Part shown: one piece after another, positions 1 through 10,010 of the stretch
Layout: each line of letters starts with the position of its first letter
Numbering within the stretch: the stretch's first letter is position 1
Source of the DNA: JAIVHC01 sp049975505
GTDB lineage: Bacteria; Desulfobacterota; Desulfuromonadia; Desulfuromonadales; Desulfuromonadaceae
NCBI GenBank assembly: GCA_049975505.1
Contig: JBNGCY010000044.1
Location: 1 to 22,539 of the forward strand
Length of the DNA: 22,539 bases
Direction of reading: 5' to 3'
Notes under the pieces: generated by a model
What the model was told of the DNA's origin: nothing
Seen by the model: only the letters and a program-made list of their open reading frames with translations
Database searches by the model: none
Position numbers and translations under genes: made by a program

Positions 1-16
1 TTGTGCTGCGAAGTTG

Positions 17-1348
17 TCATGCGGTGAGGATCCCTTCAATTTCACTGGATATCTGGATGGCGTAGTTATCCGTAAGCCCGGAGACAAAATCAAACGCCTG
101 GCGCAGCCACCATTCGTAGGACTCATGCCGATGCGCCTGAATGTATTCAGTATTCCAGGCCAGGTCGAGGCACTTGCGCGTAATAAACGGGGTCGCCGCA
201 TAGTCCCGATGCTTACACAGCGACTGGAGCGCGAGGGAAAACGCTTTGATGATGCGCCCCACCATTTTGTATGCCCCCAGCTCGTAACGCAGCTTGGCGC
301 GGTGGGAGAAGATCTCGGTATACATCTCCGCGATTTCGGCAAATCCTTCATCATAACGGGCGGAAAAATCCCCCTTGAGATCGCGGGTATGTTCCCCCGC
401 CATGATCTGCGTATAGTGCCGGCAGAATATGCGCAGAGATTCATCAATCAGGGCAGCGATGGCGAAGCCGCGTGCTTTGGAAATAGGCAGATCGGTTCTT
501 CCCTCCAGGCCAGCGAGTTTCAAAAACAGCTCTTTCACCGGCTGTTCCGGGAATATCCGCATTGATACCGCATCCTCCATATCGAGCATGCGGTAGCAGA
601 TATCATCGGCTGCTTCGGTCAGAAACGAGAGCGGATGGCGTGCCACATTTCCGTCCGTACCCATCAGCCCCATGCTTTCAGCCATGCGGATAAATATTGC
701 TTCTTCACTCGCAAATACCGAAAACTTCTTGTCTCTGGCCGCGCGCTCATCGGTGCTGGTCCACGGATACTTGATCATGCTTCCCAGCGAGGCAAAGGTG
801 AGGCGCATATACCCACTGCACGGATTATCCGCGCGTGCCGCGAGGCGGAAACCCTGGGCATTGCCCTCAAACAAAAGGAGATCCTGACGCGTTGCTTCAG
901 AAACATCGCCGGGGCAGATCATGTTCTGATGCGCCTCCATCCATTCGCGGATTGCGTATTCTCCCGCATGCCCGAAGGGAGGATTGCCGATGTCGTGGGT
1001 CAGGCATCCTACCTGGACAATCATGGGGATCGCCTGAAAAAGTTCGCTCTGATCGGGATGCTGTTCCTGGAGGAAATACTGCACCTTTTTGGCGATAGAG
1101 CGCCCCACACTCGCGACTTCGATGGAGTGGGTGAGGCGGTTGTGGATGTGATCGTTGGGGGCAAGGGGATGTACCTGGGTCTTTTTGGCCAGGCGCCGAA
1201 AGGGCTCGCTGAACACCACACGGTCGTAGTCCGCCTCAAAGGTGTTGCGTTCGGCAGTGTCAAACGGAGCCGGGGGCGGCGCAATTTCACCTGGTTTTTC
1301 CATGCGTTGGGTTGAGAGGAGTTTTTCCCAGCTCAGATTTACAGACAT
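17..1348 (-). CDS. dgt: Deoxyguanosinetriphosphate triphosphohydrolase (dGTPase)
   Basis: This 443-residue protein belongs to the HD-domain dNTP triphosphohydrolases, which split dGTP (and in many relatives other dNTPs) into deoxynucleoside and triphosphate in the cytoplasm. Visible motifs are the N-terminal FRRLAKKTQV block (about residues 50-59), the first HD-site histidine in NRLTHS (H74), the HD pair in CLTHDIGNPPFGHAGE (H118, D119) and a downstream AADDI motif. The length fits the family. The ATG at 1348 is preceded by AAGGAG at good spacing. It lies 69 nt downstream of carB on the same strand, separated by a GC-rich hairpin repeat, so it may be read through from carB or have its own promoter. 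Substrate range cannot be told from the sequence. Confidence 0.95.
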   Translation of the reverse strand: MSVNLSWEKLLSTQRMEKPGEIAPPPAPFDTAERNTFEADYDRVVFSEPFRRLAKKTQVHPLAPNDHIHNRLTHSIEVASVGRSIAKKVQYFLQEQHPDQSELFQAIPMIVQVGCLTHDIGNPPFGHAGEYAIREWMEAHQNMICPGDVSEATRQDLLLFEGNAQGFRLAARADNPCSGYMRLTFASLGSMIKYPWTSTDERAARDKKFSVFASEEAIFIRMAESMGLMGTDGNVARHPLSFLTEAADDICYRMLDMEDAVSMRIFPEQPVKELFLKLAGLEGRTDLPISKARGFAIAALIDESLRIFCRHYTQIMAGEHTRDLKGDFSARYDEGFAEIAEMYTEIFSHRAKLRYELGAYKMVGRIIKAFSLALQSLCKHRDYAATPFITRKCLDLAWNTEYIQAHRHESYEWWLRQAFDFVSGLTDNYAIQISSEIEGILTA

Positions 1349-1370
1349 GGCAGGCTCCTTACGTAAGTAT

Positions 1371-1392
1371 CCCTCCCCGCACTGGGGGAGGG
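1371..1392. repeat. GC-rich hairpin repeat (CCCTCCCC/GGGGGAGGG)
   Basis: A CCCTCCCC arm and a GGGGAGGG arm enclose a short loop in the gap between carB and dgt, followed by GATCAGGATGGG. The left half of the larger element at 11226-11330 has the same layout (hairpin, then CAGGGTGGGG). This is best read as a solo half copy of one repeat family. The transcript would fold here, so it could also limit readthrough from carB to dgt, but no U-run follows it. Confidence 0.6.
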
Positions 1393-1417
1393 ATCAGGAT
1401 GGGCGGAATGAGCAGGT

Positions 1418-4618
<3,201 letters not shown>

Positions 4619-4641
4619 TAACCCTCTCCTTAAACATGGTG

Positions 4642-4673
4642 GTTATAGTTGTGAACTGTACTGTTTATGTCAA
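4642..4673 (-). promoter_or_regulatory. Candidate carB promoter
   Basis: Reading the minus strand there is a perfect TTGACA (4673-4668) and a TATAAC (4647-4642) with 20 nt between them. That spacing is longer than the optimum. A less consensus -10 (AACTAT) would sit at 17 nt. It is placed correctly between the end of thiE and carB, 25-55 nt upstream of the start codon. Confidence 0.4.
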
Positions 4674-4691
4674 ATCTGCTGCACTATGCCA

Positions 4692-4729
4692 AAAACGTGC
4701 GCCTGTGACAAGCTGTGATCCATGCGCAC
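4692..4729 (-). terminator. Candidate terminator of the thi operon
   Basis: On the minus strand, just after the thiE stop, GTGCGC (4729-4724) pairs with GCGCAC (4702-4697) across a 21-nt interior. GTTTTTGG follows. The stem is short and the loop long, so it is a moderate candidate. Its position between thiE and carB is where a terminator is expected. Confidence 0.4.
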
Positions 4730-4740
4730 TTGTAACCCGA

Positions 4741-5364
4741 TCAGTTGGATGAGGGTTTAAAACTCTGTGCTGCTGCCGCCGGATCGGACGCCCCGATAAT
4801 CGCTGAGATCAGGGCGACTCCTTTAGCGCCGGCGCGCTGTACCTCGGCCTGGCGTTCCGGGGTGATACCACCCAGGGCGAACACGGGCACATCTACCTCC
4901 GCGCACACTTTCCGCAGGCGTTCCAGCCCCTGCGGCGAACCGTACCCGGCTTTGGACGGGGTATGATATATGGGACTGAAGGTGATGAAATCCGCTCCTT
5001 CGCGCTGGGCAGCACCTGCACGTGCCAGGCTGTGAGTGGAAACCCCGATTAACTTCTCCTTCCCCAGCACTTTGCGCGCACTCGCGATATCCATGGAGTG
5101 TTCGGTTAGATGCACCCCGTCCGCTTCCACCGCAACGGCAATGTCGGCGCGGTCATTTATGAGCAGTTTCGCGCCGTATTGTTGGGTCATGCTGCGCAGG
5201 TGCCGCGCATACTCAAGCAGTTCGAAAGGGGTAAGATCCTTCTCGCGCAGCTGCACCGCCTTCACCCCGCCCCGCAGCGCAGCTTCGACAGCACTGAACA
5301 GGGTATGACCGGGGGCGCATTGGTGTCGATCCGTTATAAGATAGAGATTGAAGTCAATGTGCAT
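4741..5364 (-). CDS. thiE: Thiamine-phosphate synthase
   Basis: The product (207 residues from the chosen start) joins HMP-pyrophosphate and thiazole phosphate to give thiamine phosphate in the cytoplasm. Family motifs are visible in order: YLITDRHQ at the N terminus, VQLREKDLTP, LLINDRADIAVAVEADGVHL, GVSTHS, the GSPQGLERL phosphate loop region and PVFALGGI near the C terminus. The open frame extends nine codons further upstream. The ATG at 5364 is preferred because AGGA lies about seven bases ahead of it and the protein then begins MHIDFNLYLITD. With that start the gene overlaps the end of thiH by 11 nt, so the two are probably translationally coupled. It is the last gene of the riboswitch-led thi operon. 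Confidence 0.93.
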   Translation of the reverse strand: MHIDFNLYLITDRHQCAPGHTLFSAVEAALRGGVKAVQLREKDLTPFELLEYARHLRSMTQQYGAKLLINDRADIAVAVEADGVHLTEHSMDIASARKVLGKEKLIGVSTHSLARAGAAQREGADFITFSPIYHTPSKAGYGSPQGLERLRKVCAEVDVPVFALGGITPERQAEVQRAGAKGVALISAIIGASDPAAAAQSFKPSSN

Positions 5365-6517
5365 GGGATGTTCCTGATCTCCCCACATCACGATTCAGAA
5401 ACGCGCTGTCCCAGTCTTTCCACACCGCCTCGAGCCCTTTGGCGCGAATGATGTTGCTCATCCCTTCCGGGGTACGGTCATCATCAATGGCAAACTGCTG
5501 GGTGGATTCCACCTCTTTGCTGTGTCCTCCGGGGGCGGTGCACGAACCCGCGCTCATATGCGTGATTCCCAGCGGCATGAGGTTGTCGCGCAGAGAGGCG
5601 TTTTCACGTGTGGATAGATAGAGCCCAGCGTCAGGCAAAAGCAGGCGCATGGCACATACCATCTGCACCAGCTGTGCATCACTGACAATCTCAAGGGGAG
5701 CGAAACCGCCGTCGGCGGGGCGGATGCGTGGGAAGGAGACACTCACCTGGCTGCGCCAGTAGTGTTTCGCCAGATACTGGGCATGGAGTCCGGTATAGAA
5801 CGCTTCGCGCACGAAATCGCCCAGACCGAGGAGGGCGCCGATTCCGATACGGCGCATCCCCGCTTTTCCGGCGCGGTCCGGGGCTTCGAGACGGTATTTG
5901 TAGTCGCGTTTTTTCCCGAACGGATGGAGTTCGGCGTAGAGTTCCGGATTGTAGGTTTCCTGATATACTGTAAGTCCATCCACGCCGGCTTTTATGACTT
6001 GGGCGTAGCCAGCGGTATCCATGGGGTAGACCTCGATACTGATGGAGCTGAACAGGGGCTTGATTCGTTCGATTGCCTCCACCAGATATTTGTTGTCCGC
6101 GAGCTTGCTCGCTTCGCCGGTGAGAAGGAGGATATGCCGGAACCCGTAGTTGTGGATGATACGCGCTTCTTTTTCTATCTCTTCCATAGTAAGGGTCGTA
6201 CGCGGGATCTTGTTACTTGCGTTGAAACCGCAGTACTTGCAGCCGTTGCTGCACTCGTTGGAGAGATACATGGGGGTGTACAGATAGATGTTGTTGCCGA
6301 AGCGCTGGCGCGTAATCTGGTGGGAGCGTAGCGCCATGGGTTCCAGATAGTTCTGCGCCGCCGGAGATATAAGCGCCATGAAGTCGCGTATATCGGGGCG
6401 TTCGGCATTCAGGGCGCGCTCCACCTGAGCCGCTGTGGTTGTGTTGATCTGTTCCAGAACATCTTCTCTGGGGTACTGTGCAATTATGTCGCTGAATGTC
6501 ATGCCACTGGAATTCAT
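5354..6517 (-). CDS. thiH: 2-iminoacetate synthase (tyrosine lyase), radical SAM
   Basis: ThiH cleaves tyrosine with a 5'-deoxyadenosyl radical to give dehydroglycine (2-iminoacetate), the glycine-derived precursor used by ThiG; p-cresol is the by-product. The CxxxCxxC cluster site is in NECSNGCKYCGF (C89, C93, C96). It is followed by typical radical SAM core blocks (LLLTGEASKL, YPMDTAGYAQVIKAG, IGALLGLGDF, SFPRIRP) and a C-terminal SAGSCTAPGG segment. At 387 residues the length fits. The ATG at 6517 has GAGGGA eight bases upstream, whereas the inner methionine at codon 6 has no ribosome site. thiG ends one base before it. Having ThiH rather than the oxygen-dependent ThiO is usual in anaerobes and facultative bacteria. 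Confidence 0.96.
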   Translation of the reverse strand: MNSSGMTFSDIIAQYPREDVLEQINTTTAAQVERALNAERPDIRDFMALISPAAQNYLEPMALRSHQITRQRFGNNIYLYTPMYLSNECSNGCKYCGFNASNKIPRTTLTMEEIEKEARIIHNYGFRHILLLTGEASKLADNKYLVEAIERIKPLFSSISIEVYPMDTAGYAQVIKAGVDGLTVYQETYNPELYAELHPFGKKRDYKYRLEAPDRAGKAGMRRIGIGALLGLGDFVREAFYTGLHAQYLAKHYWRSQVSVSFPRIRPADGGFAPLEIVSDAQLVQMVCAMRLLLPDAGLYLSTRENASLRDNLMPLGITHMSAGSCTAPGGHSKEVESTQQFAIDDDRTPEGMSNIIRAKGLEAVWKDWDSAFLNRDVGRSGTSHAH

Positions 6518-6518
6518 G

Positions 6519-7292
6519 TTATTTATCCCTCAAAAATCCGGTTAACGGGCTTGAGGCGTGGGCAAGGGTTTCCTGCTTGCCCAGCCCGGCGAGATACCCT
6601 TCGCGTCCGGCTTCAACTGCTTTGGCAAATGCCGCGGCCATCGCCGCCGGATCATGGGCCACGGCGAGGGCGGTATTTACGAGGACTGCATCCGCGCCCA
6701 TCTCCATCGCTTCCGCCGCATGGGAAGGGGCACCCAGGCCGGCATCCACTACCACCGGAACAATCGCCTGCTCGATAATAATGGCGATGTTGTCGCGCGT
6801 GCGAATCCCTTTGTTGGTGCCGATGGGGGCGCCCAGGGGCATAACTGTGGCGGTTCCGACCTCCTGCAGATGCTTGGCAAGGACCGGATCGGCGTTGATA
6901 TACGGCAGCACCACAAAGCCCTCTTTAACCAGAATTTCCGCTGCCTTCAGGGTCTCGATGGGGTCGGGGAGGAGATAGTAGGGATCGGGCGTGACCTCTA
7001 GTTTGACCCAGGGTTCACATCCCGCCGCCCGTGCCAGGCGTGCCAGGCGTACCGCTTCATCCGCATCACGTGCGCCGCTGGTGTTGGGCAGAAGCAGATA
7101 GCGTTTGGGGTCGATATGGTTGAGCATATCGTCCTCGGGGTTGTCAATGTCCACGCGCCGCAGCGCCACGGTGACAATTTCACTGCCCGAGGCATCAAGC
7201 GCTGCAGCCATAGCTGTATTGGAGGAAAATTTCCCCGTCCCAACCATCAGACGCGAGCGGAACGAGCGCCCGGCAATAACCAGATTATCCAT
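6519..7292 (-). CDS. thiG: Thiazole synthase
   Basis: ThiG is the TIM-barrel enzyme that condenses deoxyxylulose 5-phosphate, iminoacetate and the sulfur carried by ThiS thiocarboxylate into the thiazole phosphate ring. The 257-residue protein begins MDNLVIAGRSFRSRLMVGTGK, carries the Schiff-base lysine in EPWVKLEV (K97), and shows the LPLGAPIGTNKGI-like phosphate-binding loop (MPLGAPIGTNKGI) and VVVDAGLGAPSHAAEAMEMG. It is directly followed by thiH (one base gap). Unlike in most thi operons, thiS is 239 nt away, and that gap is occupied by a palindromic repeat (see 7376-7476). Confidence 0.97.
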   Translation of the reverse strand: MDNLVIAGRSFRSRLMVGTGKFSSNTAMAAALDASGSEIVTVALRRVDIDNPEDDMLNHIDPKRYLLLPNTSGARDADEAVRLARLARAAGCEPWVKLEVTPDPYYLLPDPIETLKAAEILVKEGFVVLPYINADPVLAKHLQEVGTATVMPLGAPIGTNKGIRTRDNIAIIIEQAIVPVVVDAGLGAPSHAAEAMEMGADAVLVNTALAVAHDPAAMAAAFAKAVEAGREGYLAGLGKQETLAHASSPLTGFLRDK

Positions 7293-7375
7293 GAGAATAG
7301 CCTTTCCTTACATGAAGACGTCCGAAGTGACGTCGTGTTTTATCTACTTCAAAGAGTAATACACACTACGGTCGG

Positions 7376-7476
7376 GGTCTGTGGCACCCATGGAAAGGGC
7401 GTCTGTCGCCACGGACGGCGACAGTCGAACGGCCATGGACGGTGCAAAGTGTCCCTTGGAATGGGGGTCACAGACC
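7376..7476 (-). repeat. Palindromic repeat family 1, copy A (inverted)
   Basis: This is a 101-bp element with terminal inverted repeats (GGTCTGTGGCACCCAT at one end, ATGGGGGTCACAGACC at the other). It has an inner perfect hairpin CTGTCGCC/GGCGACAG and an internal CGGCCATGGAC block. It is in the opposite orientation to the three other copies (9423-9535, 9848-9948, 14629-14729). It lies inside the thi operon between thiS and thiG and is therefore transcribed with them. It carries no gene; at this size it is a MITE- or REP-like element. Confidence 0.88.
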
Positions 7477-7531
7477 CTTGTCGCCAGAGTAGTCTAATAG
7501 TTGCCGAAGAAGTTGCTAGCGTTGATTTCAC

Positions 7532-7732
7532 CTATCCCCCACCAACGAAGTTGACAATTTCAACCCTGTCGCCATCTTTGAGAACGCAGGTGTCGAATTC
7601 GGTGCGTGTCACAATGTTGCGGTTATGCTCCACCGCCACTTGCCCCGCTTTAAGGTTCAGCATCAGAAGGAGATCGGAAATGGTGCAGACAGAATCGATA
7701 TCGCGGGTTTTTCCGTTAAGGGTAATCTGCAT
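7532..7732 (-). CDS. thiS: Sulfur carrier protein ThiS
   Basis: This is a 66-residue ubiquitin-fold sulfur carrier. It is adenylated by ThiF at its C-terminal glycine, converted to a thiocarboxylate and then donates sulfur to ThiG. The protein begins MQITLNGKTRDI and ends EIVNFVGGG, giving the required C-terminal Gly-Gly. The ATG at 7732 is chosen because AGGTGA lies about five bases ahead. The longer reading from a GTG at 7741 has no ribosome site. The gene overlaps the 3' end of thiF by 17 nt, which indicates coupled translation of the two partners. Confidence 0.93.
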   Translation of the reverse strand: MQITLNGKTRDIDSVCTISDLLLMLNLKAGQVAVEHNRNIVTRTEFDTCVLKDGDRVEIVNFVGGG

Positions 7733-8579
7733 ACGCTTCACCTGTGGGTATTGGGTTGTTGATTTGTGTATCTTTTACCGGGTCCAGCCCCAACAGCAGG
7801 CGGATCACTGCGTGCGCCTGGTGGTTGGCCGCAACCGCCACTCGCGCGGCGCACAGGCTCCCGCAGTGTTCCACGTCACTGGCGCCGTCCCCGCATACGT
7901 ACAGATTCGCAAAAGGGTTACGGGTAACAATACTGTTGGCGCTGCCGAACCCCGCCATCCCCGAGGCGCTCACCAACGGGCGCTCGGGATGATGCTGCAG
8001 CCAGCTCTGCACCAGCTCTGCTTTGGCGTCTGCGGCGTCAAATGCTTCCACCATGATTCGGGCGGAGCCGAATACAGCTGCAGTATTGCTGCGCTCCACG
8101 CGGATATGCTGGAGCTCCAACTGAATTTGAGGGTTGATGCGGTACAACGTGTGGGAAAGCGCCTCAACCTTGGGCAGGCCAATCTGCTCGACAAAGTACT
8201 GCTGGCGATGGAGGTTGGAGAGTTCCACCACATCGTGATCCGCAATAATTAAATGTCCCACCCCCGCACGTGCCAATGCGATACTGATATTGGATCCCAG
8301 CCCTCCTGCGCCTGCGATCCCTACACACGCATGTTGCAGGCGTTGCTGTACTTCGGTACCGTGGCGCTCACGCAACATGGCATCAAACCCTGTGGGGGAA
8401 TAGCTGGAGGATGAGCCCAGAAGATCGACACGATCCCCAGGGTGCAACAAGGTGGAGTCGAGACAGCGCCTGCCGTTGATCAGAATAACGGCGGCATCAT
8501 CCTTGAGCTCAGCACGCAGCTGTGCAACCCTGGTACCTGGAGCTATCCTGTGTCGGCATCCATTGACTGTGATCTGCAT
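7716..8579 (-). CDS. thiF: ThiS adenylyltransferase ThiF with fused ThiS-like N-terminal domain
   Basis: The 287-residue protein has two parts. Residues 1-55 (MQITVNGCRHRIAPGT..., then NPGDRV-like HPGDRVDLLG) resemble a ThiS/ubiquitin-fold domain but run on into SSSSY without a Gly-Gly end. Residues 62-287 are an E1-like adenylyltransferase with the nucleotide loop GAGGLGSN (G90-N97), the D114/D116 region, the SNLHRQQY motif (R125) and K137. It lacks the paired CxxC zinc sites of E. coli ThiF, and its size suits the shorter ThiF family 2 found in many anaerobes. It activates ThiS in thiazole synthesis. It is the first gene of the operon, and its ATG has AGGA about ten bases upstream. Confidence 0.9.
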   Translation of the reverse strand: MQITVNGCRHRIAPGTRVAQLRAELKDDAAVILINGRRCLDSTLLHPGDRVDLLGSSSSYSPTGFDAMLRERHGTEVQQRLQHACVGIAGAGGLGSNISIALARAGVGHLIIADHDVVELSNLHRQQYFVEQIGLPKVEALSHTLYRINPQIQLELQHIRVERSNTAAVFGSARIMVEAFDAADAKAELVQSWLQHHPERPLVSASGMAGFGSANSIVTRNPFANLYVCGDGASDVEHCGSLCAARVAVAANHQAHAVIRLLLGLDPVKDTQINNPIPTGEAYADYP

Positions 8580-8686
8580 CTGCGTTTATTCCTGCTGGTT
8601 GATAAAAGCCGGCGAACCCGGAGCAGATGCGTAGGGAGGGGAAATCGGTTGAGAACCTGGAATAGACGTTTAAAGCGACTGCAAAC

Positions 8687-8712
8687 AAAAAAAGGGTCGC
8701 ACTCACGACCCT
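8687..8712 (-). terminator. Riboswitch-controlled intrinsic terminator
   Basis: On the minus strand AGGGTCG (8712-8706) and CGACCCT (8699-8693) form a perfect 7-bp stem with a six-base loop, running straight into seven U residues. It lies between the TPP aptamer and thiF. The 5' arm can alternatively pair with ACGACCCT inside the aptamer (8788-8781), which gives a clear antiterminator. Thiamine pyrophosphate binding should free the arm and stop transcription. Confidence 0.92.
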
Positions 8713-8740
8713 GATGCCGGGCATCTGGAGCCCGCGCATG

Positions 8741-8830
8741 TGCCGCTTTCCTACGCCGGTATAACCCGGATCAGGTTCTAAGGGTCGTCCACGCTGTGAA
8801 CTCTCAGTTGAAAACAACTCCCCCAGGGCA
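8741..8830 (-). promoter_or_regulatory. TPP (THI-box) riboswitch aptamer
   Basis: The minus strand shows the conserved THI-box parts in order: CTGGGGGAG, CAACTGAGAG, a variable GTTCAC/GTGGAC stem, ACCCTTAGAACCTGATC, CGGGTTATACCGG and CGTAGGAAAG. A short P1 stem TGCC/GGCA closes it at 8830-8827 and 8744-8741. It sits directly downstream of a good promoter and upstream of thiF, so it controls the whole thiFSGHE operon in response to thiamine pyrophosphate. Confidence 0.97.
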
Positions 8831-8845
8831 TCTGCTTGTAGTGCG

Positions 8846-8875
8846 AATCTACCAGCACGCAAGGAAGTAAGTCAA
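8846..8875 (-). promoter_or_regulatory. thi operon promoter
   Basis: The minus strand has TTGACT (8875-8870) and TAGATT (8851-8846) separated by 18 bases. The predicted transcription start (near 8839) falls just before the TPP aptamer, as expected. The rest of the gap from 8876 to 9052 shows no gene. Confidence 0.7.
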
Positions 8876-9052
8876 CGCCATATTGCCGATTTATTTCGAA
8901 GATGCTATTGCAAGGGGATAAAAACAGAGCGGCGTTGGATTTTTTGCGCGAACCTAGTAGTATGTACTCTCATAATACATGGCTCTTTATCAATGCACAG
9001 TGCGCCGCGCGCTACATCGCATGCGGTTTAAATACATTACAGCGGAGTTAAA

Positions 9053-9367
9053 ATGAGTATTTCCGAACGCTATCGACAGCTGGTTACCGATCTGGTTGCG
9101 ACAGTTAGACAGATTGAAGAGGAGAATGCCCCGGAGCGCACTTTAAAGGTGCTGCATAACGGCATTAATGTGCTGGAAAAACAGGTCGAGTCTGTAGGAG
9201 AGATTCCGCGTATGCGCATTGAAGCACACCTTTCTCCGGTGTTGCTGGATGCGCATAATATTCTCGACCGTGCGCGCCTTCTTCTGCTAGACGATAGAGC
9301 GAAGGTTTCTGCCGACCGGGTGTGGGAGATTCAGCAGATGCTCTATCGTCTGCTGAATGATCTGTAA
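9053..9367 (+). CDS. Hypothetical all-helical 104-aa protein
   Basis: I do not recognise this protein. It is 104 residues, with no signal peptide, membrane segment or cysteine, and is rich in Leu, Glu and Arg. Long amphipathic stretches (residues 1-30 and 60-104, for example EAHLSPVLLDAHNILDRARLLLLDD) suggest a helical bundle or short coiled coil that may dimerise. The ATG is preceded by CGGAG about seven bases upstream, and codon use looks like that of real genes. It is transcribed away from the thi operon and followed by a palindromic repeat and an HTH gene. No function can be given. Confidence 0.7.
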   Translation: MSISERYRQLVTDLVATVRQIEEENAPERTLKVLHNGINVLEKQVESVGEIPRMRIEAHLSPVLLDAHNILDRARLLLLDDRAKVSADRVWEIQQMLYRLLNDL

Positions 9368-9422
9368 TAAGGAGTGGTTATCTGTGTCGCCTCTGTTAGA
9401 ATTAAGGTAACTATACAGTAAG

Positions 9423-9535
9423 GGCTAATGGCACCCATTCCAAGGGACACGACTGTTTGGGATTGGGGCCGTCCATGGCCGTTCGACTGTCGCCGTCCGT
9501 GGCGACAGACGTCCTTTCCATGGGCACCACTAGCC
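9423..9535 (+). repeat. Palindromic repeat family 1, copy B
   Basis: This is a 113-bp copy of the family, about 12 bp longer than the others because of an extra segment after CCAAGGGACAC. Ends are GGCTAATGGCACCCAT and ATGGGCACCACTAGCC, with the same CTGTCGCC/GGCGACAG inner hairpin. A wider inverted motif flanks it (GGTAACTAT at 9406, ACAGTTAC ending at 9564), so the full element may reach 9406-9564. Confidence 0.88.
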
Positions 9536-9612
9536 CCGACTGGTAGAAGGTGGCGAACAGTTACGAATGAAGAACAGAGGCAGCAAATAACCCATGATCA
9601 CAGGAGGCCGAT

Positions 9613-9798
9613 ATGGCACTGGGAAAAACCTGGTATGAGGTAGAAGAGGCGGCAGAAAAATACGGGATTAAACCGAGTAAGCTGCTGTTCTGGGTTGAAG
9701 AGGGGCTGGTGCGCTGCGAGCGCGAGGGTAAAGAGATTAAAAGCGTGAATATCGATGATGTGCGCATGATGGTGATTGATGAACAGAATGATGTATGA
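9613..9798 (+). CDS. Small MerR/excisionase-type HTH protein
   Basis: This 61-residue protein begins MALGKTWYEVEEAAEKYGIKPSKLL and continues FWVEEGLVRCEREGKEIKS. That pattern (EEAAEKYGI, then WVEEGLV) is the winged helix-turn-helix of MerR-like or excisionase-like DNA-binding proteins, shortened to the HTH alone with no effector domain. It ends in a short acidic tail. The start has a perfect AGGAGG six bases upstream. It lies alone between two copies of the same palindromic repeat (ending 9535 and starting 9848). Target and role are unknown; it may be a small regulator of a neighbour. Confidence 0.75.
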   Translation: MALGKTWYEVEEAAEKYGIKPSKLLFWVEEGLVRCEREGKEIKSVNIDDVRMMVIDEQNDV

Positions 9799-9847
9799 AC
9801 TCTGTCGCATACAAGCCCTTCTATGTTTTTTATAACTATCCATTAAT

Positions 9848-9948
9848 GGCTTGTGGCACCCATTCCAAGGGACACTTTGCGCCGTCCATGGCCGTTCGAC
9901 TGTCGCCGTCCGTGGCGACAGACGCCCTTTCCATGGGTGCCACAAGCC
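9848..9948 (+). repeat. Palindromic repeat family 1, copy C
   Basis: This is the best preserved copy: 101 bp with perfect 16-bp terminal inverted repeats GGCTTGTGGCACCCAT and ATGGGTGCCACAAGCC. It has the inner hairpin CTGTCGCC/GGCGACAG. Flanking TAACTAT (left, from 9833) and ATAGTTAC (right, to about 9976) form an outer inverted motif shared with copy B. It lies between the HTH gene and lhgO. Confidence 0.92.
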
Positions 9949-10010
9949 CTTACCAGGAGTGGTGGTGAATAGTTACCGTTTTTCAAAGTGTTCAGTTAGG
10001 TTTTAATGAT

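Noticed and set aside
9598..9945. Minus-strand open frames in repeat copies C and D with similar predicted peptides
   Set aside because: The shared peptide (MWHPWKGRLSPRTATVERPW) comes simply from the shared repeat DNA, and no ribosome site or conserved gene end exists.
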